From 1-14-2-50-31-20 sp964617555 (GTDB lineage Bacteria > Bacteroidota > Ignavibacteria > Ignavibacteriales > Melioribacteraceae): DNA of 64,000 nucleotides. Numbering within the stretch: the stretch's first letter is position 1; every line of letters begins with the position of its first letter. The notes beneath the pieces are model-generated. The model was not told where the DNA came from, did not search any database, and was given only the letters and a program-made list of their open reading frames with translations. Positions 45,774 to 54,572 of the stretch are shown here, piece by piece. The stretch covers positions 1 to 64,000 of the forward strand of contig CAZTYP010000070.1 of the NCBI GenBank assembly GCA_964617555.1, given 5' to 3'. Both the position numbers and the translations under genes were made by a program.

Positions 45774-46805
45774 ATGGCTGATGATGCAATAAAAGAAATG
45801 ATTGCCGCTTATGCTCTTGGCTGTATGGATAAAGAAAATTTCAAACAGTTTAAAAATTATCTTAAAAAAAACGGGAAACTCCCCGAAGGAGAGCTTGGAG
45901 ATTTACAAAACATTGTGGCTTTAATACCAACTATTTTAGATATTGAATCTCCGAGAGAAGAATTGAAAAACGAATTGGGGAAAAAATTAATACAAATCCA
46001 GAAAGATATTAATAATAATATAATTGAAGACAGACGTAATACAAGAATAGTCGCAACAAAAGAATTTATAAAACGTGATGTTGCAACAAAAGTATTTGAT
46101 ATAGGACAAAACCGCAAACCCCTCCCCTCACCGCCTATTAAAAGGGAAGAAAAAAGAGAAACAAAAAAAGAGAAACAAAATCCCACAAGAATGAATACAA
46201 TTATTGAACCGCATACAAAACGCAAAAAAAATTACGGTACTGTAGTTATGTGGTTTCTTTTAATTTTGCTGGCTGTTGCCTTGGTTTTTGTTTATATAAC
46301 TCTCAATAATAAAATATCCGATCTTAAAACAAAAACCTCCATGCTCGAAATAAAGGTTACAAAACTTCGCTCCGATATATCTTCCACAAACGAATTTATA
46401 AAGCAAAACACCGATTTCGTAGAATTTTTTAATAACCCCTATATAGACTTTGTTCCTCTGAAAGGAATAGATAAAAGTTCCAAAGCAAGCGGTCGTTTAT
46501 TCCTTTCTTTCGGAACGGGAGAAGGATTACTTCAAGTACGTAATATGCCTCGTTTGGACCCGGAAAAAATCTTTCAACTTTGGATTGTTACCAAATCGGG
46601 AACTTTCTCTTTGGGAACTTTTGAGGTTAAGCCGGACAAACGATATATTTTCCTTTCGGAAATACCTTTTGTAATGAAAGACGAAATAGAAATGTTCAGA
46701 GTTACAAAGGAGAAAAAAGACGGGGCAATTACCCCTACCGGAGAAACTATTATTTTCGGCTCTTTTGTAAAGCCAAAATCTAAAAAGAGAAAGCGACGAA
46801 GATAA
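45774..46805 (+). CDS. Membrane RskA-like anti-sigma factor
   Basis: A 343-residue protein with a cytoplasmic N-terminal anti-sigma segment (IKEMIAAYALGCMDKENFKQF at 5-25, no HxxxCxxC zinc motif), a basic disordered linker, a membrane span near 155-177 (VVMWFLLILLAVALVFVYI), a short coiled coil, and a C-terminal periplasmic RskA domain (FLSFGTGEGLLQVRNM, FQLWIVTKSGTFSLGTF). Such proteins hold the ECF sigma factor at the membrane until proteolysis or a signal frees it. I choose ATG 45774 just after the sigma stop, with GGTGA upstream; the frame runs 4 codons further to a TTG. The cytochrome b gene begins 41 bases later. Confidence 0.85.
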   Translation: MADDAIKEMIAAYALGCMDKENFKQFKNYLKKNGKLPEGELGDLQNIVALIPTILDIESPREELKNELGKKLIQIQKDINNNIIEDRRNTRIVATKEFIKRDVATKVFDIGQNRKPLPSPPIKREEKRETKKEKQNPTRMNTIIEPHTKRKKNYGTVVMWFLLILLAVALVFVYITLNNKISDLKTKTSMLEIKVTKLRSDISSTNEFIKQNTDFVEFFNNPYIDFVPLKGIDKSSKASGRLFLSFGTGEGLLQVRNMPRLDPEKIFQLWIVTKSGTFSLGTFEVKPDKRYIFLSEIPFVMKDEIEMFRVTKEKKDGAITPTGETIIFGSFVKPKSKKRKRRR

Positions 46806-46846
46806 TTGTTAAACAAAGTAATTTCGCATTGTAACTAACTTTCAAT

Positions 46847-48223
46847 TTGGTCTTGGAAAAAAAATTAAATAAAAATAATATATTCCAACGTTTTAAAAAC
46901 TCCGTTTTTACCCGTTCAATTACTCCGAAAGAGGAAAAAGAAAAAATCCAAGTTGTTTTTCGAAGTTTTATTCTGCATTTACATCCTTCAACTCTTCCTG
47001 AAAAATCATTAAACTTCTCTGTAACCTTGGGTCTCGGAGGAATGGCGGTGCTTCTGGTTTTTATTCAGGGTATTACCGGAATACTTTTGCGTTTTGCTTA
47101 TCAGCCTTTCCCCGATAGAGCATACGATTCAATTTTATATATAAAAAACAATATATTTTTCGGAGAGTTTGTTCGTAACATTCATCATTGGAGTGGAACA
47201 TTTTTACTTGTAATTGTTTTTCTTCACCTACTCCGTGTTTATTTTACCGGCGGTTATTTCGGCAAACGGCAATTTAACTGGGTGTTGGGAATTTTGCTTT
47301 TGATAATTCTTCTTTTTTCAAATTTTACAGGTTACCTTTTGCCATGGGATCAACTTGCATATTGGGCAATTACCGTAAGCACCAGTATGTTTTCATACAT
47401 CCCGTTTATGGGGGATAATCTTGTGGAAATAATTAGAGGCGGAAAAGATGTTGGAGCAAATACTCTTTTGCTTTTTTATAATTTACATACGGGCGTTTTC
47501 CCTTTGTTATTATTGGGAATAATGGGATTTCACTTTTGGCGGATAAGAAAAGCGGGCGGCGTGGTCTTTCCGGAAAAAGAGACCGATACAGAAATCAAAA
47601 CGGTAACAACAATTCCTAATTTAGTAGTACGCGAATTTGTTGTGGCTTTAATTTTAATTGCCGTGCTTTTGGTTTTTTCCCTCCTATTTAATGCTCCTTT
47701 GCTGAATAAAGCGAATCCGGCGTTTAGCCCTAACCCTGCAAAAGCTCCATGGTATTTTGAAGGAATACAAGAATTAATGCTTCATTTTCATCCTTTTTTT
47801 GCGGCAATAGTAATTCCCGTAACGGTGGTGGGCTTTCTTGTTTTGTTACCATATTTCCGATACGATAATGAGATTTCCGGAACATGGTTTTTATCCGAAA
47901 AAGGGAAACGAACAGCCAAACATTCTACAATTATCGGTTTAATTATTACCCCCTTATTAATTATTGCAGACGAATATTTTATGAAAGCCGGTGTCGGTAT
48001 TGCCTTTGTACCGCCTATAATATATAACGGATTAATTCCGTTTGTAATTGTTTTGCTAATCCTTTTCGGATATTTTAAATTTGTTAAAACAAAATTTAGC
48101 ACTGATAAAGCCGAAACGATACAAGCTCTTTTTGTTTTGATTTTAACAATTTTTATTTTGTTAACGTTAACCGCAATAGTATTCAGAGGGAAAGGAATGA
48201 TGTTAACTTTTCCGTGGAATTGA
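46847..48223 (+). CDS. Fused cytochrome b of a Rieske/cytochrome b complex
   Basis: Quinol-oxidising inner-membrane subunit, combining the N-terminal four-helix b6 part and the subunit IV-like part in one 458-residue chain. The haem ligands are His113 and His127 (HHWSG...FLH, spacing 14) and His214 and His229 (NLHTG...GFH, spacing 15); the 14/15 spacing is that of b6-type proteins. The quinol-oxidation motif usually read as PEWY is APWY here (NPAKAPWYFEG). The start is TTG, at 46847 or 46853; neither has a strong ribosome site. Rieske and octahaem genes follow at 2-base gaps, forming a compact operon; a cytochrome c1 gene is absent. Confidence 0.9.
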   Translation: MVLEKKLNKNNIFQRFKNSVFTRSITPKEEKEKIQVVFRSFILHLHPSTLPEKSLNFSVTLGLGGMAVLLVFIQGITGILLRFAYQPFPDRAYDSILYIKNNIFFGEFVRNIHHWSGTFLLVIVFLHLLRVYFTGGYFGKRQFNWVLGILLLIILLFSNFTGYLLPWDQLAYWAITVSTSMFSYIPFMGDNLVEIIRGGKDVGANTLLLFYNLHTGVFPLLLLGIMGFHFWRIRKAGGVVFPEKETDTEIKTVTTIPNLVVREFVVALILIAVLLVFSLLFNAPLLNKANPAFSPNPAKAPWYFEGIQELMLHFHPFFAAIVIPVTVVGFLVLLPYFRYDNEISGTWFLSEKGKRTAKHSTIIGLIITPLLIIADEYFMKAGVGIAFVPPIIYNGLIPFVIVLLILFGYFKFVKTKFSTDKAETIQALFVLILTIFILLTLTAIVFRGKGMMLTFPWN

Positions 48224-48225
48224 TA

Positions 48226-48738
48226 ATGACGACAAAGAAAAAAGAAGAAAAAAAAAATAAAATTTCTCGTAAAGATTTTTTTAAAAAAGTGTGGATAGCC
48301 CTAGGGACCCTTGCCGGTATTGAGTTTTTGGGAATTTCATTTAATTTTTTGTTTCACCCCGCTAAAAACAAAACCGATTCCGCCTCCTCCCTTGTTGTTG
48401 CGGGAAATGTTAACGAGTTTAGTCCCGGAACAGTAACTATGTTCAGCGGACATAAATTTTATCTTTCGCGTTTAAAAGACGGCGGTTTTCTTGCGCTCTC
48501 TTTAACGTGCACACATCTCGGCTGTTCTGTAGGTTGGGATAATTCCGCAAACCACTTTATCTGTCCGTGCCATTCATCCACCTATACTATTACCGGTGAA
48601 GTAATTTCTCCGCCGGCACCACGGGCATTGGATTTGCTTCCCGTTGTAATTGAAAACGGAATTGTAAAAGTTGATCTCTCTTCTCCGGTTAAACGACAAA
48701 AGTTTGAAAAATCTCAAGAAACTTATCCGGAGTTATAA
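48226..48738 (+). CDS. Rieske [2Fe-2S] protein
   Basis: A 170-residue iron-sulfur subunit of the quinol-oxidising complex. The cluster ligands are Cys95-His97 (CTHLGC) and Cys113-His116 (CPCHSS), with Cys100 and Cys115 forming the stabilising disulfide. The N-terminus has SRKDFFKKVW followed by a hydrophobic span (about residues 22-42), a Tat-type anchor in which the arginine pair reads RK. The ATG at 48226 lies 2 bases after the cytochrome b stop; the frame runs 4 codons further upstream. It should move electrons from quinol to the downstream multihaem cytochrome. Confidence 0.92.
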   Translation: MTTKKKEEKKNKISRKDFFKKVWIALGTLAGIEFLGISFNFLFHPAKNKTDSASSLVVAGNVNEFSPGTVTMFSGHKFYLSRLKDGGFLALSLTCTHLGCSVGWDNSANHFICPCHSSTYTITGEVISPPAPRALDLLPVVIENGIVKVDLSSPVKRQKFEKSQETYPEL

Positions 48739-48740
48739 AA

Positions 48741-51041
48741 ATGAATAGTTGGAAAATATCCGGAATAGCCGCTACAATTATAATTGTTATCACAATCCCT
48801 CTTTATATATTGCAAAAAATTTTTTTTACCAACAATAACAAAAAGAAACCCGAGTTGCATTTTGTAGGGAAAGAGCAATGTATGCAATGCCATAAGATTG
48901 AATATGATCAATGGCTACAATCCGACCACAGCAAAGCCATGTTGATAGCTTCGGACAGTTCCGTACTCGGAGATTTTAACAACACAAAATTTGTTTCAAA
49001 AGACGGCAAAGAAACCCTCTTTTATAAACGTAACGGGAAGTTTTATGTTAAAACGGAAGGGGTCGGAGGAAAAGTAAAAGAGCACCAAATTGCATACACA
49101 TTCGGTTGGCATCCTTTGCAACAATATCTTATTCCTTTCGAAAACGGAAAATATCAATGCTTGCCGATAGCATGGGACACAGAGAAAAAAGAATGGTATT
49201 CGCTACCCGAAAAACTATACCCTAACGAAAATTTAACTCCTACAAACTGGCTTTATTGGACAAACGGAGGGCAGAATTGGAACGGCATGTGTTCGGAATG
49301 TCATTCCACAAACTTGAAAAAAAACTACAATCCACAAACACATTCTTTCAATACAACTTATTCCGAAATAAATGTCAGTTGCGAATCGTGCCACGGTCCG
49401 GGTTCCGCACATTTGGATTGGGCTAATTTGCCGGAAGCAATCAGACCGAAAGACAATAATATGGGACTGATAGTTAAAACAAGCGGAATTGATAACAGAC
49501 AATATGTTGATAATTGTGCACGATGCCATGCACGCCGCTCACAATTAGGCAACTATATACACGGGAAAAAAGATTTACTTGATTCTATGCTGCCTACTTT
49601 GCTAAACGAAAATTATCACCCTGACGGACAGATACTTGATGAAGATTATGTTTACGCATCATTTCTTCAAAGCAAAATGTATGATAACGATGTGCGCTGT
49701 AATGATTGCCACAACGTACATACCGGCAAATTGGTGCTGGAAGGCAATGCGCTTTGTGCCCAATGCCATGAAACAGATATATACGATACAAAAGAGCATC
49801 ATTTTCACAAATATAAAGGCGAAAAAGGAACCCCCGTAAAGCTTAAAGAAAAAACAATAGAAGTAGGCGAAGGCGCATTATGCATTAATTGTCACATGCC
49901 CGGGCAATTTTATATGGGAATCGATTTTAGACGTGACCACAGCATAAGAATCCCGCGACCTGATTTAACAATATCAATCGGTTCTCCCAACGCATGTAAT
50001 AATTGTCATGCTGATAAAACACCTCAATGGGCGGAAAAATATATTACAAAATGGTACGGCGAAAAGAGATATTACCATTACGGACTTACTTTTGCCGCTG
50101 CAAGAAAAGGTAAATTGACCGCGGAAAAGCAATTGATAAAAATTTCCAAAGATGACAATTACCCTTTGATAGTAAGGGCTACGGCAGTTTCGTTGCTGGA
50201 TAGATATTCATCCGCAAAAGTTATTAACACAATTAAAATGATGTTAAACAGTAACGAACCCTTACTCAGAGAAACTGCAATCCGTGTATATTCCAATAAC
50301 AATATTGAAGAATTTAAAAAAGATTTACTTAAATTATTGAACGACCCGGTAAAAGCAGTACGTGTGGAAGCGGCTATTCGTATCTCTGAACTGCCTGCAA
50401 ATACAATCCCTAAAAAATATAACGCAGCTTTCGAAAAAGCATTGGCAGAATATAAAGCGGTAAATTTATATATGTCCGATTTTCCTTCGGGGAGAATGAA
50501 CTTGGGAATAATGTATGCAAACCAAAACAAACTTAAGAAAGCGGCAAAAGAATATGAAGAAGCAGTTAAAATCGATTCTTTATTTCTCCCCGCAAAAGTA
50601 AACTTGGCTATTGTTTATAATCAATTGGGAGAAAATGAGAAAGCCGAAATTATTTTGCGTGAGCTGATTAAAAACCACCCGGAATTGTTTGATGCATATT
50701 ATTACCTGGGTTTACTTCTGGCGGAAAAGAAAAATTACAAGGAAGCTGTTTATTATATGCAACGGGCATCGGAGTTAATGCCGGAAAGGGGAAGAATAAA
50801 TTATAACACCGGATTAATGTTACAATATCTCGGAGAAAACAATGAAGCGGAAAAAGAATTTTTAAAAGCTCTTAAAACCAATCCGAAAGATTTTGATTTT
50901 CTTTATGCTCTGGCAAATCATTATATACGATTGCAAAAATATACCAAAGCAAAAAAAATTGTAAAAAAGATTATTGAAATATACCCCGCAAATAATATAG
51001 GACACGAAATGCTTGATTTTATTGACAAGAATATAAATTAA
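48741..51041 (+). CDS. Octahaem cytochrome c with HEAT and TPR repeats
   Basis: A 766-residue protein anchored by an N-terminal helix (about 9-28) with eight CxxCH haem sites, at Cys47, 185, 215, 260, 321, 340, 382 and 420. The first two thirds resemble the cytochrome c554/NrfA-like multihaem fold (for example CESCHGPG near 215). Then come HEAT-like repeats (about 465-560, VRATAVSLLDRY, VRVEAAIRISEL) and at least four TPR units (about 570-760). It ends where the first gene of the minus-strand envelope cluster ends, with a 4-base overlap of the two 3' ends. It probably replaces cytochrome c1 as the periplasmic electron acceptor of the complex; the repeats suggest docking of a partner. Confidence 0.88.
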   Translation: MNSWKISGIAATIIIVITIPLYILQKIFFTNNNKKKPELHFVGKEQCMQCHKIEYDQWLQSDHSKAMLIASDSSVLGDFNNTKFVSKDGKETLFYKRNGKFYVKTEGVGGKVKEHQIAYTFGWHPLQQYLIPFENGKYQCLPIAWDTEKKEWYSLPEKLYPNENLTPTNWLYWTNGGQNWNGMCSECHSTNLKKNYNPQTHSFNTTYSEINVSCESCHGPGSAHLDWANLPEAIRPKDNNMGLIVKTSGIDNRQYVDNCARCHARRSQLGNYIHGKKDLLDSMLPTLLNENYHPDGQILDEDYVYASFLQSKMYDNDVRCNDCHNVHTGKLVLEGNALCAQCHETDIYDTKEHHFHKYKGEKGTPVKLKEKTIEVGEGALCINCHMPGQFYMGIDFRRDHSIRIPRPDLTISIGSPNACNNCHADKTPQWAEKYITKWYGEKRYYHYGLTFAAARKGKLTAEKQLIKISKDDNYPLIVRATAVSLLDRYSSAKVINTIKMMLNSNEPLLRETAIRVYSNNNIEEFKKDLLKLLNDPVKAVRVEAAIRISELPANTIPKKYNAAFEKALAEYKAVNLYMSDFPSGRMNLGIMYANQNKLKKAAKEYEEAVKIDSLFLPAKVNLAIVYNQLGENEKAEIILRELIKNHPELFDAYYYLGLLLAEKKNYKEAVYYMQRASELMPERGRINYNTGLMLQYLGENNEAEKEFLKALKTNPKDFDFLYALANHYIRLQKYTKAKKIVKKIIEIYPANNIGHEMLDFIDKNIN

Positions 51042-51742
51042 AATTTACTCCAGCTTCTGTACCAGCTTAAGTGAAAGTAAATTACCGAAATATCATTTTT
51101 AAAAAATGTTTCTTTTTGCCAAGTTAACTCAAACCGTACATGCGAAACATAAGAAAACCCCCTATCTAATCCTACAGTGAAACGAAATTCTTCATTCAAC
51201 TTATTCTTTTCTTTTGCAAAATTTATAAATACTTCCGTCTTCAAAAGAGCTTCCCAATATTTATCTTGTTGTTTATTAAATTTATATGTGCCTGAAAGAC
51301 TATATCTTAATCGTAACGAGTTATCGGATTTCCATGTCTTTGTATTAAAATCGAACCGTTCTTCAAGCCGTAAGTAGTGATAAATTGGTATTTCCCATTT
51401 CGGCCATTTTGTAGAAATTCCCTGAAACGGTCGTATTTCTAATCTATCATCATAATTTTGAATATGTGCATAATAATTGCCAATTCCCAAAAAGAGATTA
51501 AATTTACTTCCTAACCATGTTCGTATATATGGTTTAAAAGCCAGTTTTGTCCATCCGTTTTCTTTAAAGTTATGCCAAAAACCGATTTCACCCAAAAGTT
51601 GAAACCCCGGATTAAAATAATAGGAAGGAGTAAAATCTATCCAGATTTCTTTTGAGACATCGTTTTTCGTTTGTGAAAACAATATCTCATTAAAAAAAAA
51701 GAGAAGGAAAACACATATATAAATTATATTTCTGCTTTTCAT
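51038..51742 (-). CDS. DUF2490-like outer-membrane protein
   Basis: A 234-residue secreted protein (signal peptide about 1-23, ending LFSQ) with alternating beta strands and aromatic residues typical of a DUF2490 barrel (EIWIDFTPSYYFNPGFQ, GEIGFWHNF, RLEERFDF, LRLRYSLSGTYKF). Members sit in the outer membrane; the function is unknown. It is the last gene of the minus-strand envelope cluster. Its 3' end overlaps that of the octahaem cytochrome gene by 4 bases, which is tight for two converging genes. Confidence 0.7.
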   Translation of the reverse strand: MKSRNIIYICVFLLFFFNEILFSQTKNDVSKEIWIDFTPSYYFNPGFQLLGEIGFWHNFKENGWTKLAFKPYIRTWLGSKFNLFLGIGNYYAHIQNYDDRLEIRPFQGISTKWPKWEIPIYHYLRLEERFDFNTKTWKSDNSLRLRYSLSGTYKFNKQQDKYWEALLKTEVFINFAKEKNKLNEEFRFTVGLDRGFSYVSHVRFELTWQKETFFKNDISVIYFHLSWYRSWSKF

Positions 51743-51815
51743 TAATTACTACATCGCTCATTTAGCTGATTTTATTTTCGATAATAAAAAGCTTTACCGA
51801 AAATAATACATCAAT

Positions 51816-52796
51816 TTAGAAAAAATATTCCAAAGAAAGATTTACAGTTGTTCCTTTTAACGGGTCAACCGAATATTTAACAGGAATTTTATTATATGTT
51901 AAATCTAAACTGATAAGCATATCATCGCGTCCCGTGTATGCTGTTCTTAAAAACAAATTGCTTGCATAGCTATCAATGGAAGTATCTCCACTACTCAAAA
52001 AAGTATTAATAACAAAACCGGTTGCAAAACCCACAGGTATGGAGGAAATTGTTTTTAAATCGAAATCAGCAGAACCGGCAAAATTATAAAATATTTTTGT
52101 CCCGTTATTTTTAAGAGATTCTCCCAAAGCAAATTCAACAAGACCGTTAACACCAATAAACTTATTTGGGGTCCATGCTGCTCTTAAACCTCCACCGCCT
52201 TGAATATAATCTTTTGAAAAAACCAATTGATTTTCAGGACGAAGCTCTCCGTTATCAATAATATCTTTAATAAAATCGTAAAAATTAATTGTTGTTCCGC
52301 TTTTATTCCATAAATTAATTGTGGCCGAAAGTGTTACCTTTTTTGTCTCCATTACTTTTATCAACCAGCCCAACTCAAAACCATAAGTTGCGTTTACACC
52401 TTGAGAAATAAGGGCTTGGGGTTCCGAGCCAAACCGACTTAACATACCCACTTTTCCGAAAACCGCAAGCCAATTGTTTACCGCCGCTTGGTACTCAAAT
52501 TCCAAAGTAAGAAAAGTAACCGTCCCTCTAAGACCGGCAACAGGTTTCCCGTCAATAATTACAACAGGCACATATAAATCAACGGCTTGCCCCGCACCTA
52601 GTGTATTACGGAAAAAGGTTGTAATAAACGGAGAAGAGACGTAAGGGTTAACAACAAACTTATGATTATTTAAAAGAGGAAGTTTTATTCCGGTTGCATC
52701 CGGTTTTACCTCTGCATTAGTTTGAGCTGCTACGGTATCGGCTATTATTGTTATTATAAATAACATCAAAAATATTTTTGAAACAATAATTTTCAT
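51816..52796 (-). CDS. Predicted outer-membrane beta-barrel protein
   Basis: A 326-residue protein with a signal peptide (1-24, ending TVAAQ), many alternating hydrophobic and polar strands, glycine-rich turns (IQGGGGLRAAW, GVNGLVEFALGE) and a C-terminal aromatic strand LSLEYFF, the usual barrel-assembly signal. I do not recognise the family and no transport motif is visible. It lies 35 bases after the next gene upstream and 73 bases before the DUF2490-like gene, within the envelope cluster. Exposure at the cell surface is inferred. Confidence 0.65.
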   Translation of the reverse strand: MKIIVSKIFLMLFIITIIADTVAAQTNAEVKPDATGIKLPLLNNHKFVVNPYVSSPFITTFFRNTLGAGQAVDLYVPVVIIDGKPVAGLRGTVTFLTLEFEYQAAVNNWLAVFGKVGMLSRFGSEPQALISQGVNATYGFELGWLIKVMETKKVTLSATINLWNKSGTTINFYDFIKDIIDNGELRPENQLVFSKDYIQGGGGLRAAWTPNKFIGVNGLVEFALGESLKNNGTKIFYNFAGSADFDLKTISSIPVGFATGFVINTFLSSGDTSIDSYASNLFLRTAYTGRDDMLISLDLTYNKIPVKYSVDPLKGTTVNLSLEYFF

Positions 52797-52831
52797 AATA
52801 TTTATCCTATTAGAACTACAATATTTATCTA

Positions 52832-53467
52832 TTAAAAATCGTACATTGCCCCAAACAACACTTGTATTCCGGTATTTTTAAATTCTGTCGGAATATTGTA
52901 TTCGTTCTCTTTCGGAAAATTGCTTGTGTTAAATAACCCTTGAGAATATCTTCCTTCAATAAAGAGATTTAGAAAACTGATTTTAAAAGTTAATCCCACA
53001 CCGAAGTTAAAAGAAATATCCGTTGATTTGAAATTTTTAGAGATATCTTTTTCTTTATCAATATTGGATAATTCCGAATTTGCACTTTGCAAAAATCCTA
53101 TATCGAATCCGCTTGTTACAAACACGGTTTTATTTGCAAAAACCTTAACCATAAGAGGAATAGTATAATAGGTAAGTTTTGCAACAGCACTATCCCGTTC
53201 TTCTTCATAGCTTGGTAAATCGTAAGATATGGTTGTTCCTTTTGGCAAAAGCATTGGTTGCAAACTAATATAAACCTCATCTGTAATTTTATACTCTACA
53301 ATTAAACCGCCTCCCAAAGCCGTACGACCGGTATATTTTACTTTAGACGGAGCATCTCCGGAAATATTGGAATTATTTAAATTTCCGATTGCACCCACGG
53401 AAATTTGTGCATAATCAATTTGCGAAAAACTTATAAAGAGAAATAAAAACAGTAATAACTTTTTCAT
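52832..53467 (-). CDS. Porin-family outer-membrane beta-barrel protein
   Basis: A 211-residue protein with a signal peptide (1-20, ending DYAQ) and the strand pattern of the outer-membrane beta-barrel family common in Bacteroidota (GGGLIVEYKI, LQPMLLPKGTTIS, YYTIPLMVKVFANK, VGLTFKISFLNLFIEGRYSQGL). It is probably an eight- to ten-stranded barrel. The C-terminus ends in YDF, a typical aromatic barrel end. Specific function unknown. It is 22 bases from the next gene upstream in the cluster. Confidence 0.72.
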   Translation of the reverse strand: MKKLLLFLFLFISFSQIDYAQISVGAIGNLNNSNISGDAPSKVKYTGRTALGGGLIVEYKITDEVYISLQPMLLPKGTTISYDLPSYEEERDSAVAKLTYYTIPLMVKVFANKTVFVTSGFDIGFLQSANSELSNIDKEKDISKNFKSTDISFNFGVGLTFKISFLNLFIEGRYSQGLFNTSNFPKENEYNIPTEFKNTGIQVLFGAMYDF

Positions 53468-53489
53468 TTTATTCCATTATTATTAATAA

Positions 53490-54572
53490 CTAAAAAACTT
53501 CTTCTATTCCAAAGTAAACACCAGATGTTTTTTTTCCAAACCCAAAATCGGCTCTGAGATTTACTTTTTCTTCTTTATTAAATTGATATCTGATTCCAAA
53601 TCCGTAAGAATATTTTGCGTGAGAAAGATGCAAATCTATTAATTGATCTGAAACATCTCCCATTCCGAAAAATCCGACAACCCCGATTTTCCAAAAAATA
53701 TACGCTCTATATTCTATTTGTGCCATAATAAAATTTTTATCGCGGTATCGTCCCTCGTAATACCCGCGCATCATATATTGCCCGCCCAATGATGAAAGTT
53801 CATAAAAAGGCGGATCTCCTCTTGCGAATCTGCCGTAAATTTGCAACCCTATAATATTTTGTTTAATAACGGGGAAATATCCTCTTAAATCTACAGTATA
53901 AATATTAAAATCGTATTCGCTCCCTATGGCTTCAGAATAAAATTCCGTTTTTATTTGATTGTATCCACCATTTAAAGGGAAAAAGATATTGTCGCGTGTA
54001 TCCCAAACCCAAGTAAACCCTACTCCTACCGTATTACCCCCTTTCACATTTAGTGAATCAGTTAAATACGGATTTGTTTTTCTATCAAGTATAGTGTAAT
54101 TTTTATAATCGAAAAGGAAACCGGACTTATAATTGAAATTAAGAAGCGACGGGAGTTGGAAATTAACGGAAACGGAAAAGATATTTGCCGAAAAATCGGG
54201 GTCTGATATTTCCGGGGTTTCATCTCCAATTCCATAGTATTTATCTACGGAATATTCATAGTTAACCGGGACGGAAAGAAAATATGAATTTTTAAAAAAA
54301 TAAAATTCCGGTTTAAGTACAAAAGAATATTGTTTGTTTGTAGTATAATAGCCCGAAAGTGTTATTTTTGAAGGTCGTAATATTTTATCCTTTCCCAAAT
54401 AAAAAGTTGCAATTCCACCTATACCTAAAGCCAGTTCTGTTTCCGGAGTGTAGAAGAGATACGGATAGCCGAATATATTAAAACTCCGTTCTTTTGTTAT
54501 ACCCGACCGGGCATATGTTATTACAGAAAAAAAAAGAATTAATAAAATTAAGTATTTTATAATTTTATTCAT
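53490..54572 (-). CDS. Omp85/BamA-type outer-membrane barrel without POTRA domains
   Basis: A 360-residue exported protein (signal peptide about 1-21) consisting only of a 16-stranded Omp85 (surface antigen D15) barrel: it shows the VGVGFTWVWDTRDNIFFPL strand pair and the lid-loop motif LGGQYMMRGYYEGRYRD, where MRGYYEGRYRD corresponds to the conserved VRGY segment. There is no room for POTRA domains between the signal peptide and the barrel, unlike BamA or TamA, so a role other than general barrel insertion is likely, such as lipid or small protein transport. It overlaps the start of the HdeD-like gene by 8 bases in the same operon. Confidence 0.82.
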   Translation of the reverse strand: MNKIIKYLILLILFFSVITYARSGITKERSFNIFGYPYLFYTPETELALGIGGIATFYLGKDKILRPSKITLSGYYTTNKQYSFVLKPEFYFFKNSYFLSVPVNYEYSVDKYYGIGDETPEISDPDFSANIFSVSVNFQLPSLLNFNYKSGFLFDYKNYTILDRKTNPYLTDSLNVKGGNTVGVGFTWVWDTRDNIFFPLNGGYNQIKTEFYSEAIGSEYDFNIYTVDLRGYFPVIKQNIIGLQIYGRFARGDPPFYELSSLGGQYMMRGYYEGRYRDKNFIMAQIEYRAYIFWKIGVVGFFGMGDVSDQLIDLHLSHAKYSYGFGIRYQFNKEEKVNLRADFGFGKKTSGVYFGIEEVF

